From JADLCX01 sp038251595 (GTDB lineage Bacteria > Planctomycetota > Phycisphaerae > Phycisphaerales > UBA1924): a stretch of DNA of 30,053 bases. Of the stretch, positions 23,130-30,053 are shown piece after piece. Each line of letters opens with the position of its first letter. Position 1 is the first letter of the stretch. The translations under genes and the position numbers were made by a program. The stretch is from assembly GCA_038251595.1 (NCBI GenBank), contig JBBSBC010000017.1, forward strand, positions 1 through 30,053, written 5' to 3'. Below the pieces are notes generated by a model. It was given only the letters and a program-made list of their open reading frames with translations. It had not been told where the DNA came from and ran no database searches.

Positions 23130-25415
23130 TCAGTCGTCGAAACGCTCTTCGCGCACTTCTTCGATACGAACACCCTCGGGAAGCGCATCAAGGAAAAGCT
23201 TGCCGTAGCGGGCGGTGCGGATGCGTGGGTCGAGCACAACGACACGTCCAGTATCGCTCTTGCTGCGGATGAGGCGGCCAAACCCCTGCTTGAAACGGAT
23301 GATGGCGCGGGGGAGCGAATCCTGCATGAATGGGTTGCCGCCGGAGGTCTCGATGCGTTCGAGTCGGGCCTGTGTGAGTGGACGGTCGGGAGGTTCAAAT
23401 GGAAGACGGGTGATGATGACGTTGCGGAGACGTTCGCCGCGGACATCGACACCCTGCCAGAAACTGGCGGCGCCGAAAAGGACGGCGTGGTTGTTCTCGC
23501 TGAACTGTTTGAGGATCTGCTGGCGTGAGCCGTCGCGCCCACCGCGACCACCGTGGACGAAGACGGGCATGCCCTCTTCCTCCAGCGTATCGCGGAGCTG
23601 CTCGGCGACGGCGTGAAGGGTTGAGAAGGATGTGAAGAGGACGAATGCGCCGCCGCGTGTGGAGCGGATGTGGTAAAGGACGCGTGCGGCGAGCGCCTCG
23701 TTGTAGTTGCCTGGGGCCGACTCAGCGACGCGGCTTGTCGGGTTGGGCATCGAGAGGTCGATGATGACGCGGGCCTGGCGGGCATAGTCGAATGGTGAGC
23801 CGAGTTGGATGGTGGTGGCATCGTCGATGCCGAGTCGCGACATGATGTGCGAGAAGGCGGCCTCGGCGTGCTCGCGATGTTCGCCTTCCTTGGCCGTGCG
23901 GGTGGCGAGGGTTGCGGAGGTGAGGATGATGCCACGACCGGCGCGGTGATGGGCCGGGGCACGGGGTGGAGGCGCCTCGGAGAAATCGGGATCGGAGAGA
24001 TCGCCGGTATCGGGCGGGGGAGAATCGGATTCGTCGGGTTGTTGCTCGGCGGGCGGGTGGAAGAGCACTCGCTTGAGGATGGGGCCGACTTCGACCGGTG
24101 CGCACGAGATGGTGACACGGGGACCGAAGCGCGGGTTGCGCTCACCCCCACCACCCGCACCACCCCCACCACCGCCCGCACTCCCCTCCACATCGATCCA
24201 ATAGACGTAGTTGTCGATCGATTGATCGACGAGCATCTCGGCGGAATCGGCGATATCGGCGGCGCGTTTGGCGTAGCTGTTCAGCTCGAACCGGTCGGGT
24301 TCGGACTCGAGCGAATCGCGGATGGTTCGGAGGCGCATGGCCAGATCGCGGAGCGCGGGGGTGAGGTTGTTCTCGATGATCGCGGCGCGGCGAACGCGTC
24401 CGGAAGACTCGCGGTGGCGCTCGTGGTATTGAAGCAGATCGTCGAAGAACTCACGCGCGTATTGCTCTGAGGCTTCGACAAGGCGCACAGCGCGGTCAAC
24501 GGCCTCGGCATCGGCAAGCGCGAGGGATTTTTCGAGCAGATATCCCTTATTTTTGCGGGGCTGATAGAGGGTTCGGAGCAGCCGCATGACCCGAGGGGCG
24601 GAGATGGAAACGCCGAAGTGCTCGCAGGCGGCATCTTCAATGTTGTGAGCCTCATCGAGAATGATGTGGTCGTGGTTGGGAAGAATGGCACCGCCGGCGA
24701 CGCCGCGAGAGCGGAGGGCGAGATCGCTGAAGAAGAGCGCGTGGTTGCAGATGATCAGGTTGGCCTTCTCCAGCTCGCGACGTGCCTCCTGATAGAAGCA
24801 CTCCTTGAAGTTCGGGCACTTGCGGCCCATGCAGTTGTCGCTGTCGGAACGGACGTGGTCCCAGACATCCATTCGTTCGACCGCACCGGGCGGGAGGGTG
24901 CTGAGTGAACCATCTTTCGTTTGGTAGGCCCAGTCTTCGATGACGTGCAGGCTGTGACGCTGCTCGGGATCGGCGAAGAGTCGGTCCTGGCGTTGCGAGG
25001 CCAACTTGAGTCGGCGGATGCTGAGGTAGTTGCCACGACCCTTGGCCAATACGGCGACGAGCGGCGGGGGTTCGAGCCCATCGGCACGCTCCATCCCCCA
25101 CTTTTCAAGTGATGCGGCGAGGAGGGGGATGTCTTTGTTGATCAACTGCTCTTGGAGAGAGATGGTGGCGGTGGCGACCACGACTTTTTCGCCGCGAATC
25201 AGGCAGCGAAGAATGGCGGGAACGAGGTACGCGAAACTTTTGCCAACGCCGGTTCCGGCTTCGACGAGCAATCGCGAACGCGACTCGAGTGCATCGGCGA
25301 CGGCCGCGGCCATTTTGAGTTGTTCAGGTCGGGCTTCGTAATCGGAAGCGGCGGTTGAGAGTGCGCCAGCGATGGGGCCGGATGGACCAAGAATGGTTGC
25401 AGGCAGGGCTGGCAC
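23130..25415 (-). CDS. dinG: DinG/XPD-family ATP-dependent helicase
   Basis: DinG-type superfamily 2 helicases unwind 5'-3' at R-loops and stalled forks. The start is set at GTG 25415 (VPALPATILGPSGPIAGAL), because upstream codons run into rsmG; the product has 761 residues. Motif I is EAGTGVGKSFAYL (near 52-60), motif II is LDEAHNIED (near 253), and the end carries QGFGRLIRS (motif VI). The iron-sulphur segment keeps NCMGRKCPNFKECFY (Cys spacing 4 and 5), but where a first Cys is usual the text reads KGRGNYLSIRR, so only three of four ligands are seen. A Gly-rich linker (SAGGGGGGAGGGGERNP) lies in the middle. Ribosome-binding site unclear. It follows rsmG on the same strand. Confidence 0.88.
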   Translation of the reverse strand: MPALPATILGPSGPIAGALSTAASDYEARPEQLKMAAAVADALESRSRLLVEAGTGVGKSFAYLVPAILRCLIRGEKVVVATATISLQEQLINKDIPLLAASLEKWGMERADGLEPPPLVAVLAKGRGNYLSIRRLKLASQRQDRLFADPEQRHSLHVIEDWAYQTKDGSLSTLPPGAVERMDVWDHVRSDSDNCMGRKCPNFKECFYQEARRELEKANLIICNHALFFSDLALRSRGVAGGAILPNHDHIILDEAHNIEDAACEHFGVSISAPRVMRLLRTLYQPRKNKGYLLEKSLALADAEAVDRAVRLVEASEQYAREFFDDLLQYHERHRESSGRVRRAAIIENNLTPALRDLAMRLRTIRDSLESEPDRFELNSYAKRAADIADSAEMLVDQSIDNYVYWIDVEGSAGGGGGGAGGGGERNPRFGPRVTISCAPVEVGPILKRVLFHPPAEQQPDESDSPPPDTGDLSDPDFSEAPPPRAPAHHRAGRGIILTSATLATRTAKEGEHREHAEAAFSHIMSRLGIDDATTIQLGSPFDYARQARVIIDLSMPNPTSRVAESAPGNYNEALAARVLYHIRSTRGGAFVLFTSFSTLHAVAEQLRDTLEEEGMPVFVHGGRGGRDGSRQQILKQFSENNHAVLFGAASFWQGVDVRGERLRNVIITRLPFEPPDRPLTQARLERIETSGGNPFMQDSLPRAIIRFKQGFGRLIRSKSDTGRVVVLDPRIRTARYGKLFLDALPEGVRIEEVREERFDD

Positions 25416-25500
25416 AGCGCATGGTAGAAGCGAAGTGGCGCACGCGCGGCGTGGTGGAACCGGGCACGATGTCCGTGCAAAAAGCGTGACTCGGCCGCGG

Positions 25501-26304
25501 TCAGACTTTTTTACGAGCCTCGATGCCCGGGAGTGACTCGGGCGGCTTTTCTGGCACGCCGAGCGGGAGGCGCGAAGGCTCACCATCTTTCCGTGGGAAG
25601 AGGCGGGGAGTGCGTGTGGTTTTCTCAAGCACCACGATGCGCCCGGTTGGGGTAAGCACGGTCTCGGCGTGGCGAAGACCGATCAGGCCGAGGGCTTTGG
25701 AAGATTCGCCAAGTTCCTGCTCGGCCTTGACCCCTTTGACCGCGAGAACAAAGCCATTGGGGCGAACCAGTGGGCCGCAGAGTTCGATGACCACGGCCAG
25801 ATGGCCGAGCGCGCGGGCGGTGGCAAAGTCGTATTTCTCGCGGTGGGCGCGATGATCCTGCCCGATCGGCTCGGCACGCCCGTTCACGATGGTGACATTT
25901 TTCAACCCAAGCGCGGCGACGGTGGCGGAAAGGTAAGCCGTTTTTTTCCCGGTCGATTCGATAAGTGTGAAATGGACCTCGGGCATGACGATGGCAAGCG
26001 GAATGGCGGGCACACCGCCGCCGCTGCCGACATCAACAACGCGGTACGCGCGTGGCTCTCCGGGCGCGGCCGATTCGCCCGCCGCCATGGCGCTGGCGAT
26101 GATGGGGACAAGGGTCAGGGCATCGAAGATGTGCTTCATCCACGCCGCGGCGGGATCGGTTATGCCGGTGAGGTTGGTGGTCTTGTTGGCGTCGAGCAGC
26201 AGTTCTAGAAACCGCTGGAGCCTGTCAACATCGCCGGGCTCAAACTCGATACCGAGGTTCGCCGCGGCATCAACAAACTCGGATGAAGGGACCAGGGTGG
26301 GCAT
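25501..26304 (-). CDS. rsmG: 16S rRNA (guanine-527-N7)-methyltransferase RsmG
   Basis: RsmG (GidB) uses S-adenosylmethionine to methylate N7 of G527 in 16S rRNA; its loss gives low-level streptomycin resistance in other bacteria. The product has 267 residues. Family marks are NLTGI (44-48), KHIFDAL (57-63, usually H..DSL), the SAM-binding VVDVGSGGGVPAIPLAI (89-105), the acidic FTLIEST strand end, NGRAE and ATARALG. The C-terminal tail after residue 235 is longer than usual and Lys/Pro/Arg-rich. The start is ATG 26304 with no obvious ribosome-binding site. It is divergent from dnaK across a 417-base gap and lies upstream of dinG. Confidence 0.93.
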   Translation of the reverse strand: MPTLVPSSEFVDAAANLGIEFEPGDVDRLQRFLELLLDANKTTNLTGITDPAAAWMKHIFDALTLVPIIASAMAAGESAAPGEPRAYRVVDVGSGGGVPAIPLAIVMPEVHFTLIESTGKKTAYLSATVAALGLKNVTIVNGRAEPIGQDHRAHREKYDFATARALGHLAVVIELCGPLVRPNGFVLAVKGVKAEQELGESSKALGLIGLRHAETVLTPTGRIVVLEKTTRTPRLFPRKDGEPSRLPLGVPEKPPESLPGIEARKKV

Positions 26305-26721
26305 TGAGCGGATGATACGGGTCGAAAGTGGTGACCACCGTGTACGAACAGGAACCGTGTCGGGCGAGTGGGTTTCATGTATGCTTCACGTGGGATGGAT
26401 ACGCTCAGGCTTATCAGTTGTGTGTGGCATTTGATGGGCTGTGCGGTTGGAAGACTTCGGACAGGTCGGATGCTGCCAGAATGGCAGGCCCGAACGCATC
26501 ACCCGTCCAAGTGGGCGGGAAATCGCGGTCGAGATGGTCTGTTTCCGGCGATGCGTGGCGATGAAAATGGCACGCGGGTTGCCATGGCTCTATGGAGACA
26601 GTCATCGAGCCCTCAAACAGCATTGAGAGTCGGTACTTCGTCTGTGCCATACTTTGTGTTTATCGTTCGTGATTCGACGCAGTCCGAACCGGTTTCAGGA
26701 ACGTGAGAAGGAATCATCACT
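26305..26721. other. Intergenic stretch between rsmG and dnaK
   Basis: No gene is visible. It must hold the divergent promoters of rsmG and dnaK. No CIRCE element (TTAGCACTC-N9-GAGTGCTAA) is present, so HrcA control of dnaK is not supported. A short hairpin CTGCCA/TGGCAG lies near 26473-26487. TTGAGA (26623) with CATACT (26648) 19 bases later is a weak sigma-70-like pair. Confidence 0.5.
26623..26653 (+). promoter_or_regulatory. Weak promoter candidate for dnaK
   Basis: TTGAGA at 26623-26628 and CATACT at 26648-26653 are spaced by 19 bases, about 70 bases before the dnaK start. The spacing is long and the -10 match partial. GAAGGAA (near 26708) serves as ribosome-binding site. Confidence 0.25.
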
Positions 26722-28641
26722 ATGAGCAAGATCATCGGAATCGACCTTGGCACGACGAACTCGGTGGTGGCCGTGATGGAAGGTGGTGCGCCGAAGGTGC
26801 TCATCAACTCATCGGGCAGCCGCACGACACCGTCGGTGGTTGGCTTTACGGATAAGAGCGAGCGGCTGGTGGGCAACCCTGCCAAGCACCAGCAGGTGAC
26901 GAATCCGCAGAACACGATCTTCTCGATCAAGCGATTTATGGGTCGCCGCCACTCGGAGGTGGCGACGGAAGAGAAGCTGGTGCCGTATGAGGTGACCGGT
27001 GGTGAGAGCGAGTTTGTGAAGGTGCGTGTGCGTGGGCAGGAGTTCACGCCGCAGCAGGTGAGCGCGTTCATTCTTCAGGACCTGAAGAAAACGGCGGAAG
27101 ACTATCTCGGTGAAAAGGTTGAGCGTGCGGTCATCACCGTGCCCGCCTATTTCAACGATGCGCAGCGTCAGGCCACAAAGGATGCGGGGGAGATCGCCGG
27201 TCTGAAGGTCGAGCGCATCATCAACGAGCCGACGGCCGCCGCGCTGGCGTACGGGCTTGACAAGAAGAAGAATGAGAAGATCGCGGTCTTCGATCTGGGT
27301 GGCGGTACGTTTGATATCTCCATTCTTGATGTCGGCGATGGGGTCTTTGAGGTGCTGAGCACCAATGGCGATACGCACCTGGGTGGCGATGACTGGGACC
27401 AGCGGCTGATCGACTTCCTCGCCGAAGAGTTCCGCAAGAAGGAGGGGATCGACATCCGCAAGGATGCGATGGCCCTGCAACGCCTGAAAGAGGCGGCGGA
27501 GAAGTCGAAGGTCGAGCTTTCGACCATGCAGGAGACGACGGTCAATCTGCCCTTCATCACGGCGGATCAGAACGGCCCGAAGCACTTGCAGGTAAGCATC
27601 ACGCGAAGCAAGTTCGAGAGCCTGTGCAACGACCTCTTCGAGCGCATGCGTCAGCCCTGCCTGCAGGCGATCAAGGATGCCAAGGTTGACCCGAGCAAGA
27701 TCGACGAGGTCGTGCTGGTTGGTGGTTCGACGCGCATGCCGCGTGCTGCGCAGATTGCCAAGGAGATCTTCGGCAAGGAACCCAACCGGAGCGTGAACCC
27801 CGATGAAGTCGTCGCCATCGGCGCGGCGATTCAGGGCGGTGTTTTGCAGGGCGATGTCAAGAACATTCTCCTGCTCGATGTAACGCCCCTGAGCCTGGGT
27901 GTTGAGACCATGGGCGGCGTGATGACGAGGCTGATTGATCGCAACACGACCATCCCGACGAGCAAGAAAGAGACTTTCTCAACCGCCGCCGATGGGCAGT
28001 CGAGCGTGCAGATTCATGTGTTGCAGGGTGAGCGCGAGTTTGCCCGCGACAACAGGCCACTGGGTCAGTTTGAGCTTTCGGGGCTTGCCCCCGCGCCGCG
28101 CGGCATGCCGCAGATTGAGGTCGAGTTTGCGATTGACTCGAACGGCATTCTGACGGTCGTGGCCACGGATAAAGGCACGGGCAAGAAGGCGGACATCAAG
28201 ATCACCAACTCGGGCGGACTGAGCAAGGAAGAGATCGACAAGATGAAGCGCGATGCGGAGGCGCACGCGGCTGACGATAAGAAGCGACGCGAAGTCGTGG
28301 ACATGAAGAACAAGGCCGATGCGTACATCATTCAGACCCGAAAGAGTCTTGAAGAGCACGGCGGAAAGGTCTCGCCCGAAGCGCGCGGGCAGATCGAGTC
28401 GGCGATCACAAGCCTTGAGACCGCGATGAAGGGCGAGGATCGCGACGCGATTGATCGCGCGACCAAGGAGCTTGACAAGGCCAGCATGGAGCTTGGCAAG
28501 GCCGTCTATGAAGCCGAGGCCGCCAAGCAGAAGGCCGCGGCGGGAGCGTCGGTTGATGGGGACGCTGATGCTGCCGGCAAGAAGAGCGGCAAGGACGATG
28601 TGATCGACGCGGAGTTTGAGGTTAAGGACGAGAAGAAGTAA
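26722..28641 (+). CDS. dnaK: Molecular chaperone DnaK (Hsp70)
   Basis: DnaK binds exposed hydrophobic segments of unfolded proteins in an ATP cycle driven by DnaJ and GrpE. The product has 639 residues, the normal length. The ATPase domain shows IGIDLGTTNSVVAV (5-18), the Hsp70 signature VFDLGGGTFDISIL (about 189-202) and VLVGGSTRMPR (near 331). The interdomain linker region leads to DVTPLSLGVETMGG (near 386), the substrate-binding beta domain and a helical lid (EEIDKMKRDAEAHA). The tail ends in an acidic DDVIDAEFEVKDEKK, close to the usual EVKDDK ending. Neither grpE nor dnaJ is adjacent; the gene stands alone, ending in a strong terminator. Confidence 0.98.
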   Translation: MSKIIGIDLGTTNSVVAVMEGGAPKVLINSSGSRTTPSVVGFTDKSERLVGNPAKHQQVTNPQNTIFSIKRFMGRRHSEVATEEKLVPYEVTGGESEFVKVRVRGQEFTPQQVSAFILQDLKKTAEDYLGEKVERAVITVPAYFNDAQRQATKDAGEIAGLKVERIINEPTAAALAYGLDKKKNEKIAVFDLGGGTFDISILDVGDGVFEVLSTNGDTHLGGDDWDQRLIDFLAEEFRKKEGIDIRKDAMALQRLKEAAEKSKVELSTMQETTVNLPFITADQNGPKHLQVSITRSKFESLCNDLFERMRQPCLQAIKDAKVDPSKIDEVVLVGGSTRMPRAAQIAKEIFGKEPNRSVNPDEVVAIGAAIQGGVLQGDVKNILLLDVTPLSLGVETMGGVMTRLIDRNTTIPTSKKETFSTAADGQSSVQIHVLQGEREFARDNRPLGQFELSGLAPAPRGMPQIEVEFAIDSNGILTVVATDKGTGKKADIKITNSGGLSKEEIDKMKRDAEAHAADDKKRREVVDMKNKADAYIIQTRKSLEEHGGKVSPEARGQIESAITSLETAMKGEDRDAIDRATKELDKASMELGKAVYEAEAAKQKAAAGASVDGDADAAGKKSGKDDVIDAEFEVKDEKK

Positions 28642-28670
28642 CCCACACTCCAGAATGTGACTGACAGCAC

Positions 28671-28706
28671 AAAGGTCCGCGGGCACTGCCCGCGGACCTT
28701 TTTCTT
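28671..28706 (+). terminator. Strong rho-independent terminator of dnaK
   Basis: AAAGGTCCGCGGGC (28671-28684) and GCCCGCGGACCTTT (28688-28701) form a perfect 14-bp stem with an ACT loop, followed by TTTCTTT. On the minus strand it also follows the stop of the surface-protein gene (28715), with a shorter T run, so it may act for both convergent genes. Confidence 0.93.
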
Positions 28707-28714
28707 TCATCTGT

Positions 28715-30053
28715 TCAGGGCTGAACCTGGGTCCACGAGAGCATGTCGAAGCCCGATGAGCCACCGGTCGTGCCGCTGGCAACATCAAGATGCACCTTGG
28801 CCTTGTCGGACATCTGGATCGCGTTGCCGTAGAACCGTCCGCTGAAGGAATCGGCAATGGTGCTGTTTGGATAAACGAGCAGGCTGCCGAAGGGATTGCT
28901 GATGTAGGCAACGAGCTGGGATTGGTCGGTGATCTGCACGTTGCTGGTGCCGGTCATAAAGATCCGCAGGCGTGAAGGGTCGCCGGTGTTCACGTTCACA
29001 AGAGCCTGGTTGTAGATGTTGAGCGCGCCGGAGATGTAGAGCGTGAGGGTCGCGCCGCCGAGCAGTCGAACCTGTGCGGTGTTCTGAAAGGACACGGCCC
29101 CATCGACCTGCACGACGCAGTTGCCCGTGACATCCAAGACCGATGCGTTGCCGATGGTGAGGCTTGAGAATCGGCGCGTGCCGCTGAGCCCATATGTTCC
29201 GGACCATACGGCTAGCGAGCCCGATGAGGCGGGCATGGTGACGGTGGGTGTCGCGATAAACATCGGGATGCGCTGAGTCGCAGCGGTCTTGGTGCCCGAG
29301 ATCGACGACCCGCTCCAGTTGACAATGACCGTGGCGGGATTGCCACCCGGCCCGACGATGGCGTTGCCGAGCAGGCGTGCGCCAGACGACATCTGCCAGG
29401 CATTTGACGCGGTTGAGTTCAACTGAACAGAGGCGGCATTGGTGAGAATGTTAGAACCACCATATGGACCACTGAGCGAGTTGAAGGCATCGATGGTGGC
29501 GGCGGTGGCGGTGTTGTCGCCGTTGATCTGCACGGTTGAGTGCAGACACAAAGGTGGAACCTCCGCATCGGTGAAGAAGGCTGAGGCCGGAATGATCTGC
29601 GTCGCCACACCCGGGCCTTGCCATGAGACGATCAGCCCGTTGAAGCCGCTGTTCTCAAACATACGGACGACCACATCATGCAGCCCCGCGTTGAGGGTGA
29701 TGGTGCCGCTGCGTGTGGTCATGGCGTGCGGAAAGTCATTGATGACAACCTGTGTGCCGTTGATCGTGAGGTCGGACCCATCGTCGCTGGTGGTCGAGAA
29801 TGTCCATGCCCCGGTGGTGGGGATCTGGATGCGCGCGGTGGCACGAATGGAGAAGTTTGATGAAGGCTGACCGGGGAAGCGGGCCGACCCGTTGGTTCGG
29901 GCTGGCAGGTTGATATCGGGCATCACACCTGTGAAGTTGGGGGTGGTTGCCCAGTTCATGGTCGCGAGGCTGGTCATCGACGATGAACGCACCCAAACTT
30001 CGACCTTTACCCCCGGTGCAACGGCGCTGCTGGCCTGACGAATGACGGTTCGA
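28715..30053 (-). CDS. Surface protein with PA14-like and beta-rich repeat domains (5' end outside window)
   Basis: The frame stays open to the right edge: upstream of an internal GTG at 29992 it reads ...RQASSAVAPGVKVEVW. About 446 C-terminal residues are present. The first part is PA14-like: TGAWTFSTTSDDGSDLTING, then GTITLNAGLHDVVVRMFENSG, LIVSWQGPG and IPASAFF. PA14 domains bind carbohydrate or mediate adhesion outside the cell. The second part is a Ser/Thr/Asn-rich beta region (SSLTIGNASVLDVTGNCVVQ, LTLYISGALNIYNQALVNV, FMTGTSNVQI, YGNAIQMSDKAKVHLDV). It resembles DUF7305/bactofilin-like polymer domains found with PilX-type or surface proteins. No C-terminal anchor is seen; it ends FDMLSWTQVQP. 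It converges on dnaK. Confidence 0.75.
   Translation of the reverse strand, partial: RTVIRQASSAVAPGVKVEVWVRSSSMTSLATMNWATTPNFTGVMPDINLPARTNGSARFPGQPSSNFSIRATARIQIPTTGAWTFSTTSDDGSDLTINGTQVVINDFPHAMTTRSGTITLNAGLHDVVVRMFENSGFNGLIVSWQGPGVATQIIPASAFFTDAEVPPLCLHSTVQINGDNTATAATIDAFNSLSGPYGGSNILTNAASVQLNSTASNAWQMSSGARLLGNAIVGPGGNPATVIVNWSGSSISGTKTAATQRIPMFIATPTVTMPASSGSLAVWSGTYGLSGTRRFSSLTIGNASVLDVTGNCVVQVDGAVSFQNTAQVRLLGGATLTLYISGALNIYNQALVNVNTGDPSRLRIFMTGTSNVQITDQSQLVAYISNPFGSLLVYPNSTIADSFSGRFYGNAIQMSDKAKVHLDVASGTTGGSSGFDMLSWTQVQP

Noticed and set aside
26414..26650. Minus-strand frame of 78 codons between rsmG and dnaK
   Set aside because: No ribosome-binding site, unusual composition for this genome and no recognisable domain.
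26305..26721. CIRCE heat-shock operator upstream of dnaK
   Set aside because: The TTAGCACTC/GAGTGCTAA inverted repeat is not present in this gap.

Overview
The window looks like a chromosomal segment from a planctomycete, most likely class Phycisphaerae. This is inferred from the GC-rich coding style, secreted proteins with C-terminal PEP-CTERM-like anchors (hydrophobic helix plus RRRR), Cys-rich GACC-type repeats joined to a dockerin-like EF-hand tail, an RHS core carrying a dockerin insertion, and many genes that start with TTG or GTG. No marker gene here fixes the species.

Region 1 (about 1-7165) is a decayed, mosaic accessory region ending at a tRNA-Ala(TGC) gene. On the minus strand, an IS630-type element (N-terminus of a frameshifted transposase) has cut the 3' end off an FG-GAP/VCBS secreted protein gene. 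Next come a 5'-truncated HAF-repeat PEP-CTERM gene and a large Cys-repeat/dockerin gene carrying one frameshift. On the plus strand lies a fragment of a phospholipase-A2-like toxin tail without its catalytic centre. A small zinc-ribbon membrane protein gene overlaps the end of that fragment (possible immunity gene). An IS3-family element follows, with a nonsense codon in orfA and a truncated orfB fused to an RHS-core fragment. A 12-bp IS end sequence occurs three times, each time at a coding break. An integrase N-terminal remnant lies on the 3' side of the tRNA gene. Together these suggest an old tRNA-associated island worn down by IS activity.

Region 2 (about 7165-10234) holds a gene-poor stretch with an 8-bp tandem repeat, a small hypothetical gene, an EamA-family transporter, a hypothetical gene on the minus strand and a 23-codon small ORF with a strong ribosome-binding site.

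Region 3 (10235-28641) is core genome: mfd, a ComEA-like HhH membrane protein overlapping a GH10-like protein that lacks both catalytic glutamates, a PcrA/UvrD helicase, a secreted trypsin-like protein with a C-terminal anchor, a KAP-like membrane P-loop NTPase, a phosphomannomutase/phosphoglucomutase, a DinG-family helicase, rsmG and dnaK with a strong terminator. Mfd, PcrA and DinG are all DNA repair or replication-conflict helicases. Mfd, DinG and the GH10-like protein each carry a polyglycine linker encoded by slippage-prone G/C tracts, including a 13-nt homopolymer in the GH10-like gene.

Region 4 (28715 to the right edge) is the 3' part of a surface protein gene with a PA14-like domain and a beta-rich repeat domain. 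The clearest candidates for something undescribed are the toxin-relic/zinc-ribbon pair, the catalytically dead GH10-like protein with its poly-G tract, and the KAP-like NTPase. Each is an inference from sequence reading alone.
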